Assembly: GCF_023238445.1 (NCBI RefSeq)
Contig: NZ_CP096658.1
Coordinates: forward strand, 2,852,001-2,916,000
Direction: 5' to 3'
DNA: 64,000 nucleotides
Origin: Halorussus gelatinilyticus
Lineage (GTDB): Archaea > Halobacteriota > Halobacteria > Halobacteriales > Haladaptataceae
Shown here: positions 17,158 through 26,202 of the stretch, in pieces
Position numbering within the stretch: the first letter of the stretch is position 1
How the letters are laid out: every line of letters begins with the position of its first letter
Program-made: the position numbers and the translations under genes
The notes under the pieces: generated by a model
Database searches by the model: none
Told to the model about the DNA's origin: nothing
What the model saw: only the letters and a program-made list of their open reading frames with translations

Positions 17158-18699
17158 TCAGCCGACGTCGGCGCTCTCGCTCCGGAGTTCCGCCACGGTC
17201 TCGAAGATGTCGTCCATCCACGCGTCCAAGTCGTAGGCGGTCACGAGTTGGCGCATCTGGCGCATCCGGTTGCGCCGCTCGGTGGCCGAGTCCGTGATGG
17301 TCCGGCGGATGGTCTCGGCGAACGCCTCGGTGGCGTAGGGGTTGATGGTGTAGGCGTAGTCGCCAAGCGTCTCGTCCACGCCGGCGAAGTCCGAGAGGAC
17401 CAGCGCGCCCTCGTTGTCCAGTTGGGCCGCGACGTACTCCTCGGCGACGAGGTTCATCCCGTCGCGGACGGAACTCACCAGCGCGAGGTCGGCGTGGCGA
17501 TAGAGACCGTATAGCGCCTCCGCGGGGAGCATCTCGGTGACGCTAACGACGGGTTTCCAGTCGTCGGTGCCGAACCGCTCGTTGACGCGCTCGGCGACCG
17601 CCGAGACTTCCCGCTGTATCTCCTGATACGCCGGAATCTCGCTCCTGCTCTCGCTGGCCTTCTGGACGTAGACGAACTCGCCGCGGTACTCCGGATGCTC
17701 GTCGAGGAAGTACTCGATGGCTCGGATGCGCTCGGGGATGCCCTTCGTGTAGTCGAGGCGGTCCACGCCGACGGCGACGACGGCGTCGTCGGCGATGCCC
17801 CGCTCCTCGCGGAAGGAGTCCCAGAACTCGTCGGCCTGCTCGCTCCCCGCCAGTCGCTCGATGCGCTCGGCGTCCACGCCCATCGGGAAGGGTTTGACGA
17901 GCGTCGGCGAGTCGCCCCTGTGGACGACGCCCGAGTCCCAGTCCACCACGGCGTCGTCGAAGCACGCCTCGACGCCTTCGAGGAACTGTGCGCAGAACCG
18001 CCCGACGTGGAACCCGAGCAGGTCGTTCGCCAGCAGTCCATCCATCAGTTGCTCGCTCTGGGGACAGACCCGGAAGTCGTCCCACGTCGGCCACGGGATG
18101 TGCCAGAAGTGCGCCAGCGTCACGTCGTCGCCGAGGCGGTCCCGGACCATCTTCGGCGCGAGGCCGAAGTGGTAGTCCTGAAACCAGACCAGCGACCCCG
18201 GTCGCGCCTCCCGACTCGCGGCCTCGGCGAACCGCTCGTTGACCTCGCGGTAGCGGTGCCAGAATCGGGGTTCGTACGTCACTCGCCCCCGGTCGCTGTG
18301 ACAGAGCGGCCACAACACCTGATTGCTGTAGCCGTAGTAGTACTCCTCTATCTCGTCGTCGTCCAGCCAGATGCGCTTGAGGGTGTACGACGGGTCCTCG
18401 GGCGGGACGCGAATGCGGTCCTCGTCGTCCACGACCTCGCGGTCGGCGTCGCCGTCGCCCCACGCTATCCACGTCCCGGACGCGCGCTGCATCACGGGGT
18501 CCAGTCCCGCGGTGAGGCCGCCGACGGGTCGGTCCACGACGATTTCGTCGCCGTCGTAGGAGTGGCTGTAGGGTTCCCGGTTCGAGACGACGAGGAGACC
18601 CTCGGTCGGGGCCGACCCGTCTCCGTCCCCGCCGGTCGGGCGTCCGTCCGCCGATTCTCCGCCGGTCGCCCCTTCGGCAGGTGATTCGTCGCCCGTCAT
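17158..18699 (-). CDS. otsA: trehalose-6-phosphate synthase-type glycosyltransferase (GT20)
   Basis: 513 aa. After a 33-residue acidic, Gly-rich leader, the GT20 hallmarks appear: VVSNREPYSH and RPVGGLTAGL (donor-loop region), FWHIPWPTW, LLGFHVGRF, GVDRLDYTKGIPERI and EYVAAQLDNEGALVLSDFAG. It should join UDP- or ADP-glucose to glucose-6-phosphate. No trehalose-6-phosphatase gene is seen beside it; the upstream neighbour is a PfkB sugar kinase and the next a TIM-barrel isomerase. Trehalose as osmolyte is plausible but not shown. Confidence 0.9.
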   Translation of the reverse strand: MTGDESPAEGATGGESADGRPTGGDGDGSAPTEGLLVVSNREPYSHSYDGDEIVVDRPVGGLTAGLDPVMQRASGTWIAWGDGDADREVVDDEDRIRVPPEDPSYTLKRIWLDDDEIEEYYYGYSNQVLWPLCHSDRGRVTYEPRFWHRYREVNERFAEAASREARPGSLVWFQDYHFGLAPKMVRDRLGDDVTLAHFWHIPWPTWDDFRVCPQSEQLMDGLLANDLLGFHVGRFCAQFLEGVEACFDDAVVDWDSGVVHRGDSPTLVKPFPMGVDAERIERLAGSEQADEFWDSFREERGIADDAVVAVGVDRLDYTKGIPERIRAIEYFLDEHPEYRGEFVYVQKASESRSEIPAYQEIQREVSAVAERVNERFGTDDWKPVVSVTEMLPAEALYGLYRHADLALVSSVRDGMNLVAEEYVAAQLDNEGALVLSDFAGVDETLGDYAYTINPYATEAFAETIRRTITDSATERRNRMRQMRQLVTAYDLDAWMDDIFETVAELRSESADVG

Positions 18700-18895
18700 G
18701 TCGAGCGTCCGGAGGTCGAGCGTCGGGGGTTCGAGGTCGGTCGCGCCTCGGTCGATGAACGCATGGACAGCTACTGACGACGTACAGCGCCTTTTCGTTT
18801 TGGGTGCGAGACGCGAGACGTCGGTCGGTTTTCGCCGTCGATTCCGTACTTCTGAAACGGTCGAGCGTCCTCGCTCCCAGAACTGCCGAGCGTTC

Positions 18896-19876
18896 TCACT
18901 CCCGGAACCGCCGCACTTGCTCGCGCGTCGGCAGCGCCGTCATCGCGCCCGGCGCGGTGGTCGTGACCGCCGCAACCGCGTTGGCGAAGCTGAGGACGTC
19001 CGAGAGCGAGATTTCGGCGGGGTCGCCCGCGCCGCCGGCGAACGCGGCGAGCGCGCCCGCGGTGAAGGCGTCGCCCGCGCCGGTCGTGTCCTCGACGGAC
19101 TCGACCTCGTACCCGCCGTGAGAGGCCGCGCCCGCGCCCCACGGAGCCGCGTCTGTCGAGCGCGCGAACGCCCCCGACTCCCCGAGCGTCAGCAGGACGG
19201 TGTGCGGTCCCTCGCCGGTGACGCCCTCGGCGAGGGCCTCGGGCGACTCGCCGGCGAACCCGGCCGCGTCGAGGTCCTCGGGCGTCGCCTTCACCACGTC
19301 GGCGTGGGTCAGCATCTCGCGGACCTGCGCGGCGAATCGCTCGTCGGAGTCCCACAACTCCGGCCGGGCGTTCGGGTCGAAGACCACCGTGCAGTCGCGC
19401 TCGGTCGCGCGTTCCGCGAGGTCGAGCGTCGCGGTCCTGCCGGGGTCGGCCGCGAGCATCACGCCGCCGACGTAAACCCACGACGCCGCGTCCAGCGTCT
19501 CGTCGGGCACGCTTCCGGGTTCGACGCGCGTGTCGGCGGTCCCGTCGCGGTAGAAGGTGAAGGCGCGGTCGGCGTCGGCGTCGTGGCTGACGAACGCCAG
19601 CGCGGTCTCGGCGTCCGGGTCGCGCTCGACGAATCGGTCGGGGAGGCCGAACGACGAGAGGGTCGCCGCGAGGTGGTCGCCGAAGGGGTCCTCGCCGACG
19701 CGGGTCCAGAACCACGGCACGGCGTCGAGTCGCGCCAGCGCGACCGCGACGTTGGCGGGCGCGCCGCCCGCGCGCCGCGAGAAGTTCTCGACGGCCGAGA
19801 GCGGGCCGGGACCGTCGGGCAGGAAGTCGATGAGGGCTTCGCCGGCGACCAGAATCTCGGGGTCGGAGTCGGTCAT
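18896..19876 (-). CDS. PfkB-family sugar kinase (fructokinase/ribokinase-like)
   Basis: 326 aa. N-terminal PfkB motif in SRRAGGAPANVAVALARLDA and C-terminal anion-hole motif VEDTTGAGDAFTAGAL with the catalytic Asp. Pattern closest to fructokinases. ATG 19876 is preferred over ATG 19888, because MTDSDPEILVAGEALIDFLP is a natural kinase start. Lies between OtsA-like GT20 and a sugar isomerase gene on the same strand, pointing to carbohydrate metabolism. The exact sugar cannot be read. Confidence 0.85.
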   Translation of the reverse strand: MTDSDPEILVAGEALIDFLPDGPGPLSAVENFSRRAGGAPANVAVALARLDAVPWFWTRVGEDPFGDHLAATLSSFGLPDRFVERDPDAETALAFVSHDADADRAFTFYRDGTADTRVEPGSVPDETLDAASWVYVGGVMLAADPGRTATLDLAERATERDCTVVFDPNARPELWDSDERFAAQVREMLTHADVVKATPEDLDAAGFAGESPEALAEGVTGEGPHTVLLTLGESGAFARSTDAAPWGAGAASHGGYEVESVEDTTGAGDAFTAGALAAFAGGAGDPAEISLSDVLSFANAVAAVTTTAPGAMTALPTREQVRRFRE

Positions 19877-20025
19877 GCGTTCGACCATTCGGCGGCGCGC
19901 CCAAAAGGATTCGTCGGTGGCAAGCGTCGCCGCCCGGCGAACCGGGGGATTTCGAGGGACCTCGATTTCGCGCATCTTCACAGACCACGGGATGCGCCGC
20001 GTCTTCATCGAACACAGGACGCGCC

Positions 20026-20063
20026 GCGTCTGCACTCGCGCAGTTCTGCGCGAGTGCAGACGC
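20026..20063. repeat. perfect 18-bp inverted repeat (hairpin)
   Basis: Arms 20026-20043 and 20046-20063 are exact reverse complements with a 2-nt gap. It sits inside the 379-bp gap (19877-20255) between the isomerase stop and the PfkB start. A looser direct repeat, CGCCGCGTCT, occurs at about 20015 and 20023-20031. The stretch 20150-20250 holds two similar copies of a TTCACTTC-type segment. No gene is seen in this gap. Confidence 0.8.
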
Positions 20064-20255
20064 ACGCGGGGAGGTTCGGGGCGCGGTGCGGCGGCGGTTG
20101 CAGTTCCATGCGGTCGCAGTCGCGGTGCTGTGCAGTAAACTCCGATGCTCAAGCCTGTAGCCGGCTTCCTCGATTCCTTCACTTCGTCCGATTTAGCTCT
20201 CCACTTTTCCCGGCTCGACTGCTTCACTTCCTCCGACTCGGACCAATCCGCTTTC

Positions 20256-21038
20256 TCACCCCTCGACGCGCCCCAGAACGTCGTCCAGATACTCCTTGCT
20301 CACGCCGATGTAGCCGTACTCCAGCGTGAACACCTCCAGCGAGAGCGTCCCCGACCAGTCGTCGGGGAGCGCGCCCAGCACCGCCTCGAAGTCGATGGTG
20401 CCCGCGCCGAACGGCAGGTGTTCGTCCTGCGCGTTTCGCGTGTCGTTGAGGTGGACGTGCGAGATGCGGTCGGCGTAGCGGGCCGCGAACTCCGCCAACT
20501 CCGTCGAGTCCAAGCCGTCAACGCGGGCGTGGCCCGTGTCGAGGGTCATCGCGGCCTCGGTGTCGGCGAAGAGGTCCGGGAAGTTCCCGGTCGAGAGGGC
20601 TCCGTTCGGGACGTTCTCGAAACAGACCTCGAAGTCGTCGGGCGTCCCGGCGTCCAACTCGCGGACCGATTCGAGGACCGTCTCGCGGACGTCGGCGTCG
20701 TCCCACGCGGGACTCCACGCCTTCGAGGTGGCGTGAGCGACGCCCTTCTCCGCGCCCATCTCGGCCGCGGTCTCGCTGGCCGCGACGAGTTCCCGAATCG
20801 CCCCCTCGCGGACGTGTTCGTAGGCCGACCCCACGTCGAGCGCGAACGGGAGATGAACCAGCAGGTCGAGGTCGCGGTCTCCGGCGGCCTCGCGCACGGC
20901 CGCGGGGTCGAGTCGCCGGCGCTCGTGGTCGCCGTCCATCAGCAGTTCCACGAAGTCGAAGTCCAACTCCGCGGCCGCGTCGAAGGCCGTCTCGTAGTCC
21001 ATCCCGACTTGGGTGACGAAGCCGGTGCTGGCGTTCAC
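20256..21038 (-). CDS. sugar phosphate isomerase/epimerase (TIM barrel, AP-endonuclease-2 fold)
   Basis: 260 aa. Xylose-isomerase-like barrel: FDFVELLMDG, DLLVHLPFALDVGS, FEVCFENVPNG, MTLDTGHARVDG, ISHVHLNDTRN and LSLEVFTLEYG supply the usual His, Glu and Asp metal ligands. Usual length for the family. The reaction is unknown; context (PfkB kinase, GT20) suggests sugar interconversion. Part of a minus-strand sugar block. Confidence 0.8.
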   Translation of the reverse strand: MNASTGFVTQVGMDYETAFDAAAELDFDFVELLMDGDHERRRLDPAAVREAAGDRDLDLLVHLPFALDVGSAYEHVREGAIRELVAASETAAEMGAEKGVAHATSKAWSPAWDDADVRETVLESVRELDAGTPDDFEVCFENVPNGALSTGNFPDLFADTEAAMTLDTGHARVDGLDSTELAEFAARYADRISHVHLNDTRNAQDEHLPFGAGTIDFEAVLGALPDDWSGTLSLEVFTLEYGYIGVSKEYLDDVLGRVEG

Positions 21039-21143
21039 GGCGGAGGAACGGTTTCGAGGGAGTTAGTGGTTATCGACGCGGGACCGCTTCGACTTGATTT
21101 GACTGTGAACGTGAGCCGCAGAACTGGAGTGTTGATCTCTTCT

Positions 21144-21205
21144 GAAGCCCCCGCCCGGTCGAGGTCGCTGAGCGACTAAAGTGGACGCGACCGGGCGGGC
21201 CCTTC
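21144..21205. repeat. nested hairpin element
   Basis: Outer perfect 12-bp arms 21150-21161 and 21188-21199 (CCCGCCCGGTCG and its complement), extended outward by a GAAG/CTTC pairing after a small internal loop, plus an inner 5-bp stem GTCGC-TGA-GCGAC at 21164-21176. Lies in the 412-bp gap 21039-21450. The rest of the gap becomes AT-rich from 21291 (AACAAATAAATGTTTGATTT). Could be a structured RNA, a mobile-element end or a terminator. Confidence 0.6.
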
Positions 21206-21450
21206 CTCCCACCCGATAATTGTTCAGTCGAGCGCGTCCCGGCGGTTGGTCGGCCGAGCGCACTCCGGTAGTTGGCCGTCCCGTCGTTCGTCGATTAAGA
21301 ACAAATAAATGTTTGATTTCCTAAAATTATGAAATCGATTTTCGAGCGTTATTCTACAGTTATCTGCCTCGAAACTGACTGCGACGACCGAACGTGTCCA
21401 GTGGCCCGTGGACTCTTACGGATTCCCGGCGAAGACACGGGAAGAGGGAG

Positions 21451-22122
21451 ATGATGGGGGAATCTTCGACTGCCGAGAGCGAGCGGGCGGCGTCTGCCGA
21501 GAGCGAGATAGCCAGCGAAACCGAACCGACGAGCGAGGACGAGGAGGGCGTGACCCGCCGCGGGTTCGTCCGGCGGGCGGGCGGAGCGGCGGCCGCCGCC
21601 GGGACGGCCGGTATCGCCGCGAGCGATTCCGCCGCGGCCCAAGAGACCGAGACCTACCGGTTCGGCGGCGAGGTCACGGCGTGGCATCCTCGGTGGGAAG
21701 GGGCCGAGGACAACACGAACCCGACCATCGAGTTGCAGGCGGGCCAAGAGTACGAGTTCTGGTTCGAGAATATCGACGGCGCGCCCCACAACATGACGAT
21801 TCAGGACGCCGAAGGGAACACCATCGTCCAGAGCGAACTCATCACCGAAGAGGGCGCGACGGCGTCGGTAACGTTCACCGCGACGCCGCAAATGGCGGTG
21901 TACATCTGTACGATTCACCCGACCACGATGGTCGGCGAACTGAACGTCACCGGGCAACTCGAGGGCGGCGAGGGCGGTGGCGGGCTTCTGACCTCTCTGC
22001 CCTTCGGCGCGCTGGTGGTTCTCACCGCCATCGCGCTCGCGCTCCTCTCGCCGCTACTGTTCGCGCTGTTCCTCTTCTCGCGCGGCAACCGCGGCGAGGG
22101 AGAAACGACGACCAGAACGTAG
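21451..22122 (+). CDS. Tat-exported cupredoxin (halocyanin-like) with C-terminal membrane anchor
   Basis: 223 aa. Acidic leader, then the Tat signal VTRRGFVRRAGGAAAAAG. The cupredoxin domain (about 68-170) has type-1 copper ligands His113 (GAPHNMTI) and the C-x2-H-x3-M block Cys153, His156, Met160 (YICTIHPTTM). A Gly-rich hinge leads to one transmembrane helix (about 183-208) and an Arg-rich cytoplasmic end. It would carry electrons at the outer membrane face. GAGG-rich sequence just before ATG 21451 could act as a ribosome site. Neighbour of the surface-protein cluster. Confidence 0.85.
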   Translation: MMGESSTAESERAASAESEIASETEPTSEDEEGVTRRGFVRRAGGAAAAAGTAGIAASDSAAAQETETYRFGGEVTAWHPRWEGAEDNTNPTIELQAGQEYEFWFENIDGAPHNMTIQDAEGNTIVQSELITEEGATASVTFTATPQMAVYICTIHPTTMVGELNVTGQLEGGEGGGGLLTSLPFGALVVLTAIALALLSPLLFALFLFSRGNRGEGETTTRT

Positions 22123-22198
22123 TCAAGCGGTCGTTTCCGGGGTTCAAGCGGCCACGACCCCGCGTGGCGTTATTGTTCTCCGGCCCGGAGACGAGGGC

Positions 22199-24949
22199 AT
22201 GAGAACCACCGCCCTGCTGGTGGTCGGACTGGTGGTCGCGTCGGGCGCTCTCCCCGCAGTCGCTCCCGCCGAACCAGCGCACGCTCCCGCCGAGCCAGCG
22301 CACGCTCCCGCCGAGCCAGCGCACGCTCCCGCCGAACCGGCGCTCGCTCAAGAGGAGGGCACCGTCGTCGGTCGCCCGAACATCGAACTCTCGGCGACCG
22401 ACAACCGGTTCGGGCCGGGCGAGCAGGCCATCTTCGAGGTGTTCGTCTCGAACAACGGCGACCTCGACCGCGGCGGTCCCAGCGAGTTCGAACAGCGCGT
22501 CACGACCGCGCGGAACGTCCGACTCGACATCCGGGAGGACCGCCTCCCCGACGAACTCGCGGGCGAGTTGCAGGTCGAGACCGGCGAGGTGTTCGCCGGG
22601 AGCGTCCCGGAGGGCGTCTCGGGGCCGTTCGGCTTCAACGTCGAGATTTCCGAGTCGGTCGAACCGGGCACCTATCAGATTCCGGTCGAGGTGACCTACG
22701 ACTACACCAACTTCGTGCGGTACGGGCCGAACCGCGCGCCGGAGTACGGCGACAGTCAGCGAACCCAGACCGCCTACTTCGAAATCGTCGTCGAGGACCG
22801 GCCGCAGTTCGACGTCCGGGCGCAGGACCTGACGCCGATAACCGCGGGCGACACCACGACCTACCGACTCGAAGTCACGAACGAGGGGACCACGCCGGCG
22901 ACCGACGCGCGAGTCCAGTTGTCGGTCGCCAACACCTCGGTCTACTTCGGCGGAGCGGACGACCCTCAACAGCAGACCAGCGTCTTCTTCGAGCGCATCG
23001 CGCCCGGCGAGACGAAGACGTTCACGGTCTCGGTCGGCGCGAGCGGGAACACCGCGCCGGGGACCTACCTCGCCGACGCCTCGGTCGCGTACACCAACCC
23101 GCGGGGCGTCCGGGAGCGCTCCAGACCGCTCACGTTCGGGGTCTTGGTCGGGGGCGAGCAGACCTTCGCGGTCAGAGACGTCTTCAGCACCCTCCGAGTC
23201 GGCGAGACCGGGGTCGTCCGCGGCCGGCTCGTCAACACGGGCGAGACCAACGTCTCGAACGCCGTGGTCGTCGTCGGGGGCGAGAACACCAACTTCCGGC
23301 CGCGCGAGACCGAGTTCGCGGCGGGGAACCTCGCGCCGGGCGAGTCGGCCAACTTCTCGTTCCGCATCGACACCGCGAACGCGACCGACGCCGGACCGCG
23401 GCGCATCCCAGTCCGGGTCCAGTATCGGAACTCGGAGGGCGAGCAGCGCACCAGCGACCAACTCGACGTACAGGTCGCCGTCGCGCGCGAGCAGACCTTC
23501 GACGTGGGCGCGACCGCCACCGGACTCGTGGCGGGCGACAGGGGCACCGTCTCGGGGACCGTCCTCAACACGGGCGAGACCAACGTCTCGGACGCGGTGG
23601 TCGTCCTCCAGACGCAGGACGCGGGGCTTCGACCCATCGAGCGCGAGTTCGCGGTCGGTGACCTCGCGCCCAACGAGTCGGCGAACTTCGAGTTCGAGGT
23701 GGCGGTCCCCAACGAGTCGAACCCCGGCGTCAGGCCCGTCTCGTTCCGGATTCGGTACCGGAACGCCGACAACGAGATTCGATACTCCGAGTCGTTCGAC
23801 GCCGCGGTGTCGGTCGGGGGCGAGCGCACCTTCGCGGTCCGGAACGTGAGCGCCGACCTGCAGGTCGCCGACTCGGGGACGATTTCGGGGACCGTCGTCA
23901 ACACGGCCGACGTGCCCGTCTCGAACGCGGTGGTCGTCTACGGCGGGAGTTCCGGGCTGGTCCCCCGCGAGCAGGAGGTCGCGGTCGGCCGCCTCCAACC
24001 GGGCGAAGCCGCGGATTTCGAGTTCACCGTGGACGTGCCCAACGCCTCCGACCCCGGTTCCCGGCAGGCGACGTTCTTCGTGCGCTACCGGAACCGCAAC
24101 GGCGACCTGCGACTCAGCGAGGGCCTCGACGCCCGCGTCGCGGTCGGCGAGGAACAGACCTTCGGCGTCGGGAACGTCACCGGCACCCTGCGGGTCGGCG
24201 AGACCGGTAACGTCGCCGGGCAGGTCACGAACCGAGGGCAGCGCGCCGTCTCGAACGCGGTCCTCGTCCTGAACACGAACAACCCGAATCTGGACGCCCG
24301 CGAGTCCGAGTACGCGCTCGGCCGCCTCGGACCCAACGAGTCGGTCCCCTTCGAGTACACCATCGACGTGAACGGCGAGGCCGAACCCGGCCCGCGGCAG
24401 GTGTCGTTCCGCGTGAGCTACCGCAACCGCGACGGCGATTTGCGGGTCAGCGACGCGATAGACTCTCGGGTCGCGGTCGCGCCCGAGCGCGACGAGTTCC
24501 GGGTCGAACCCGTCAACGCGTCGGTTCCGGTCGGCGGCGCGGACGTCGTGGAGGTCCGGGTGACGAACACCGCGAACCAGACGCTCCGGGACGTGGAGGC
24601 GAAACTGTTCGCCAGCGACCCCCTCTCCAGCGACAACGACGAGGCGTTCGTCTCCCGACTCCAAGCCGGCGAGTCCACGACGATGCAGTTCCGGGTCGCC
24701 GCCGCGGGCGGGTCGATTCCGAAGGTCTACCCGGTCTCGGTCGATTTCACCTACGAGGACGCGCGCGGCGACACGGTGCTGTCGGACACCTACCGGGTGC
24801 CGATAGAAGTGACCGAGCGCCAGCGCCGCGGACTGGGCCTCCCGATAGGCGGCGTCTCGCCGGCGCTGGTCGGTCTCGGCGTGGCCGTGGTCCTGCTGGG
24901 CGCGCTGGTCTGGTGGAAGCACGAGGCCATCGCGGGACTGCTCCCGTGA
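22199..24949 (+). CDS. large repeat-containing surface protein (COG1361/CARDB-like), C-terminal membrane anchor
   Basis: 916 aa. Signal peptide (TTALLVVGLVVASGALPAVA), a tandem APAEPAH linker, then about seven immunoglobulin-like repeats of roughly 115 aa. Repeat hallmarks recur: EQTFAVRDV or ERTFAVRNV, VVNTGETNVSNAVVV, LAPGESANFSF and RRIPVRVQYRN. One C-terminal helix (VGLGVAVVLLGALVWW) anchors it in the membrane. Many N-x-S/T sites. Such CARDB/COG1361 proteins are cell-surface scaffolds. Starts 76 bp after the cupredoxin gene on the same strand. Confidence 0.85.
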   Translation: MRTTALLVVGLVVASGALPAVAPAEPAHAPAEPAHAPAEPAHAPAEPALAQEEGTVVGRPNIELSATDNRFGPGEQAIFEVFVSNNGDLDRGGPSEFEQRVTTARNVRLDIREDRLPDELAGELQVETGEVFAGSVPEGVSGPFGFNVEISESVEPGTYQIPVEVTYDYTNFVRYGPNRAPEYGDSQRTQTAYFEIVVEDRPQFDVRAQDLTPITAGDTTTYRLEVTNEGTTPATDARVQLSVANTSVYFGGADDPQQQTSVFFERIAPGETKTFTVSVGASGNTAPGTYLADASVAYTNPRGVRERSRPLTFGVLVGGEQTFAVRDVFSTLRVGETGVVRGRLVNTGETNVSNAVVVVGGENTNFRPRETEFAAGNLAPGESANFSFRIDTANATDAGPRRIPVRVQYRNSEGEQRTSDQLDVQVAVAREQTFDVGATATGLVAGDRGTVSGTVLNTGETNVSDAVVVLQTQDAGLRPIEREFAVGDLAPNESANFEFEVAVPNESNPGVRPVSFRIRYRNADNEIRYSESFDAAVSVGGERTFAVRNVSADLQVADSGTISGTVVNTADVPVSNAVVVYGGSSGLVPREQEVAVGRLQPGEAADFEFTVDVPNASDPGSRQATFFVRYRNRNGDLRLSEGLDARVAVGEEQTFGVGNVTGTLRVGETGNVAGQVTNRGQRAVSNAVLVLNTNNPNLDARESEYALGRLGPNESVPFEYTIDVNGEAEPGPRQVSFRVSYRNRDGDLRVSDAIDSRVAVAPERDEFRVEPVNASVPVGGADVVEVRVTNTANQTLRDVEAKLFASDPLSSDNDEAFVSRLQAGESTTMQFRVAAAGGSIPKVYPVSVDFTYEDARGDTVLSDTYRVPIEVTERQRRGLGLPIGGVSPALVGLGVAVVLLGALVWWKHEAIAGLLP
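22262..22345 (+). repeat. four tandem 21-bp coding repeats
   Basis: Four in-phase 21-bp units starting 22262, 22283, 22304 and 22325 encode APAEPAH, APAEPAH, APAEPAH and the variant APAEPAL, just after the signal peptide. Near-identical DNA indicates recent slippage-type expansion. Confidence 0.85.
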
Positions 24950-25035
24950 GAGAGTCGAAGCGGCGGCGAATCGACTCGGCGACGAATCGAGACCACCGCG
25001 AACTTCTTACGCGGGCGCGTCGATAGCCGAGTCGG

Positions 25036-26202
25036 ATGGCCGACCGGAACGGGCGACGCCGCGCGCGGGCCGCGCTCGCGGTCGGGGTCGCACTGCTCGC
25101 GGTACTCGCCCTGCCGTCGGGAGCGACTACCGAACCCGGCGGGCGAGTGACGGAGGGCCACCAGTCCGCGACGGTCGCCGACGGTCAGCGGACCACTACC
25201 GGAGCGAATACCACTGACAACCGGACCGCTCCGGCGTTCGACGCGACGGTCTTCCGGGACATCGCGGGGCAGGTCGCCGTCGAGGACGGGAGCGTCGCGG
25301 TCCGCGGAACCGCCGCGGGGACCGACGAGGTGCTGGTCGCGCTGTTCGACCGCCGGGGTCGAGTCGTCACCGAGACGGTCAGCGTGGACGACGACGGCAC
25401 CTTCGAGGAGGACGACCTCCCGCTCGTCACCGACGACGGGACGCCGCTGGCCGAGGGCCGGATCGTGGCGACGGTCCTCGCCGCCGGCCGGGACGAGCGG
25501 GTCGGCGACGGCGAGGTCGGGAACGCGACCGAGGCCGACCTCGGGGACTTCGAGGCGGCGTTCCGCGAGACGCTCACCCGGAGGTCTGGCGGCCGAGTCG
25601 TCTCGCGGACCCAACGGCAGGTGGTCGAACTCTACTACGACCAGACCGTCGAGGACTCGGGGAGCGACGACCTCCTGCTGGCCGAGGAGTTCGTCTACAC
25701 CGACGCGCGGACGAGCATCGAGCGCGTGTTCTCGCGGTCGGCCGCCGACGGGTCGGCGGCCGACCGCACGACATCGGGCAATGCCACAGCACCGGACAAC
25801 GACACGGCACCGAACAACAGCACGGCATCGGGCAACACCCCGACACCGGACAACGCCACGGGGCCGGCCGAGCCGATTCGGGTCGGCGACACGCTGGTCG
25901 TCCGGGGGCTGACGAACCGGAGGCCCGAGGACAACACCGTCTTCGTCGAGGTGGTCGCCGGGCCGAGCGCCGACGCCTTCGACCTCGCGGCGACCGACTC
26001 GTGGGGCACCGACGGCGTCTGGCAGGTCGAACTCGACACCGCGGGCGTGGAACCGGGCGTCTACACCATCGAGGCCGAGGACGGCGAATCGAGCGACAGC
26101 GTTCGCGTGCGAATCCTGCCGCGAGGCGCGAATCGGTCCCGGAACGCGACGGGCGGGCGTCACCGACGTCCCTCGGACTCCCCGGTCGGGCCGTTCGCAT
26201 AA
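25036..26202 (+). CDS. secreted BGTF-type surface-module protein, paralogue of the S-layer C-terminal half
   Basis: 388 aa. Signal peptide (ALAVGVALLAVLALPSGA). Residues about 71-360 align by eye with residues about 597-850 of the S-layer protein encoded next: shared blocks include VAVEDG, VTETVSVDD, LTNRRPEDNT (S-layer VTNRKPDDNT), VAGPSADAFD (S-layer INGPSAEEFD) and GVYTIE. An Asn/Thr-rich insertion (about 250-285, TASGNTPTPDNATG) looks glycosylated. No PGF-CTERM or membrane helix at the end, so its attachment is unclear. Could be an accessory S-layer subunit or a duplicated fragment. Confidence 0.75.
   Translation: MADRNGRRRARAALAVGVALLAVLALPSGATTEPGGRVTEGHQSATVADGQRTTTGANTTDNRTAPAFDATVFRDIAGQVAVEDGSVAVRGTAAGTDEVLVALFDRRGRVVTETVSVDDDGTFEEDDLPLVTDDGTPLAEGRIVATVLAAGRDERVGDGEVGNATEADLGDFEAAFRETLTRRSGGRVVSRTQRQVVELYYDQTVEDSGSDDLLLAEEFVYTDARTSIERVFSRSAADGSAADRTTSGNATAPDNDTAPNNSTASGNTPTPDNATGPAEPIRVGDTLVVRGLTNRRPEDNTVFVEVVAGPSADAFDLAATDSWGTDGVWQVELDTAGVEPGVYTIEAEDGESSDSVRVRILPRGANRSRNATGGRHRRPSDSPVGPFA

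Noticed and set aside
22262-22345. CRISPR-like array
   Set aside because: The tandem 21-bp units are contiguous, without spacers, and code for an in-frame protein linker.
22022-24922. 966-aa minus-strand open frame
   Set aside because: Shadow of the repeat-containing surface protein; its apparent periodicity only mirrors that gene's repeats.
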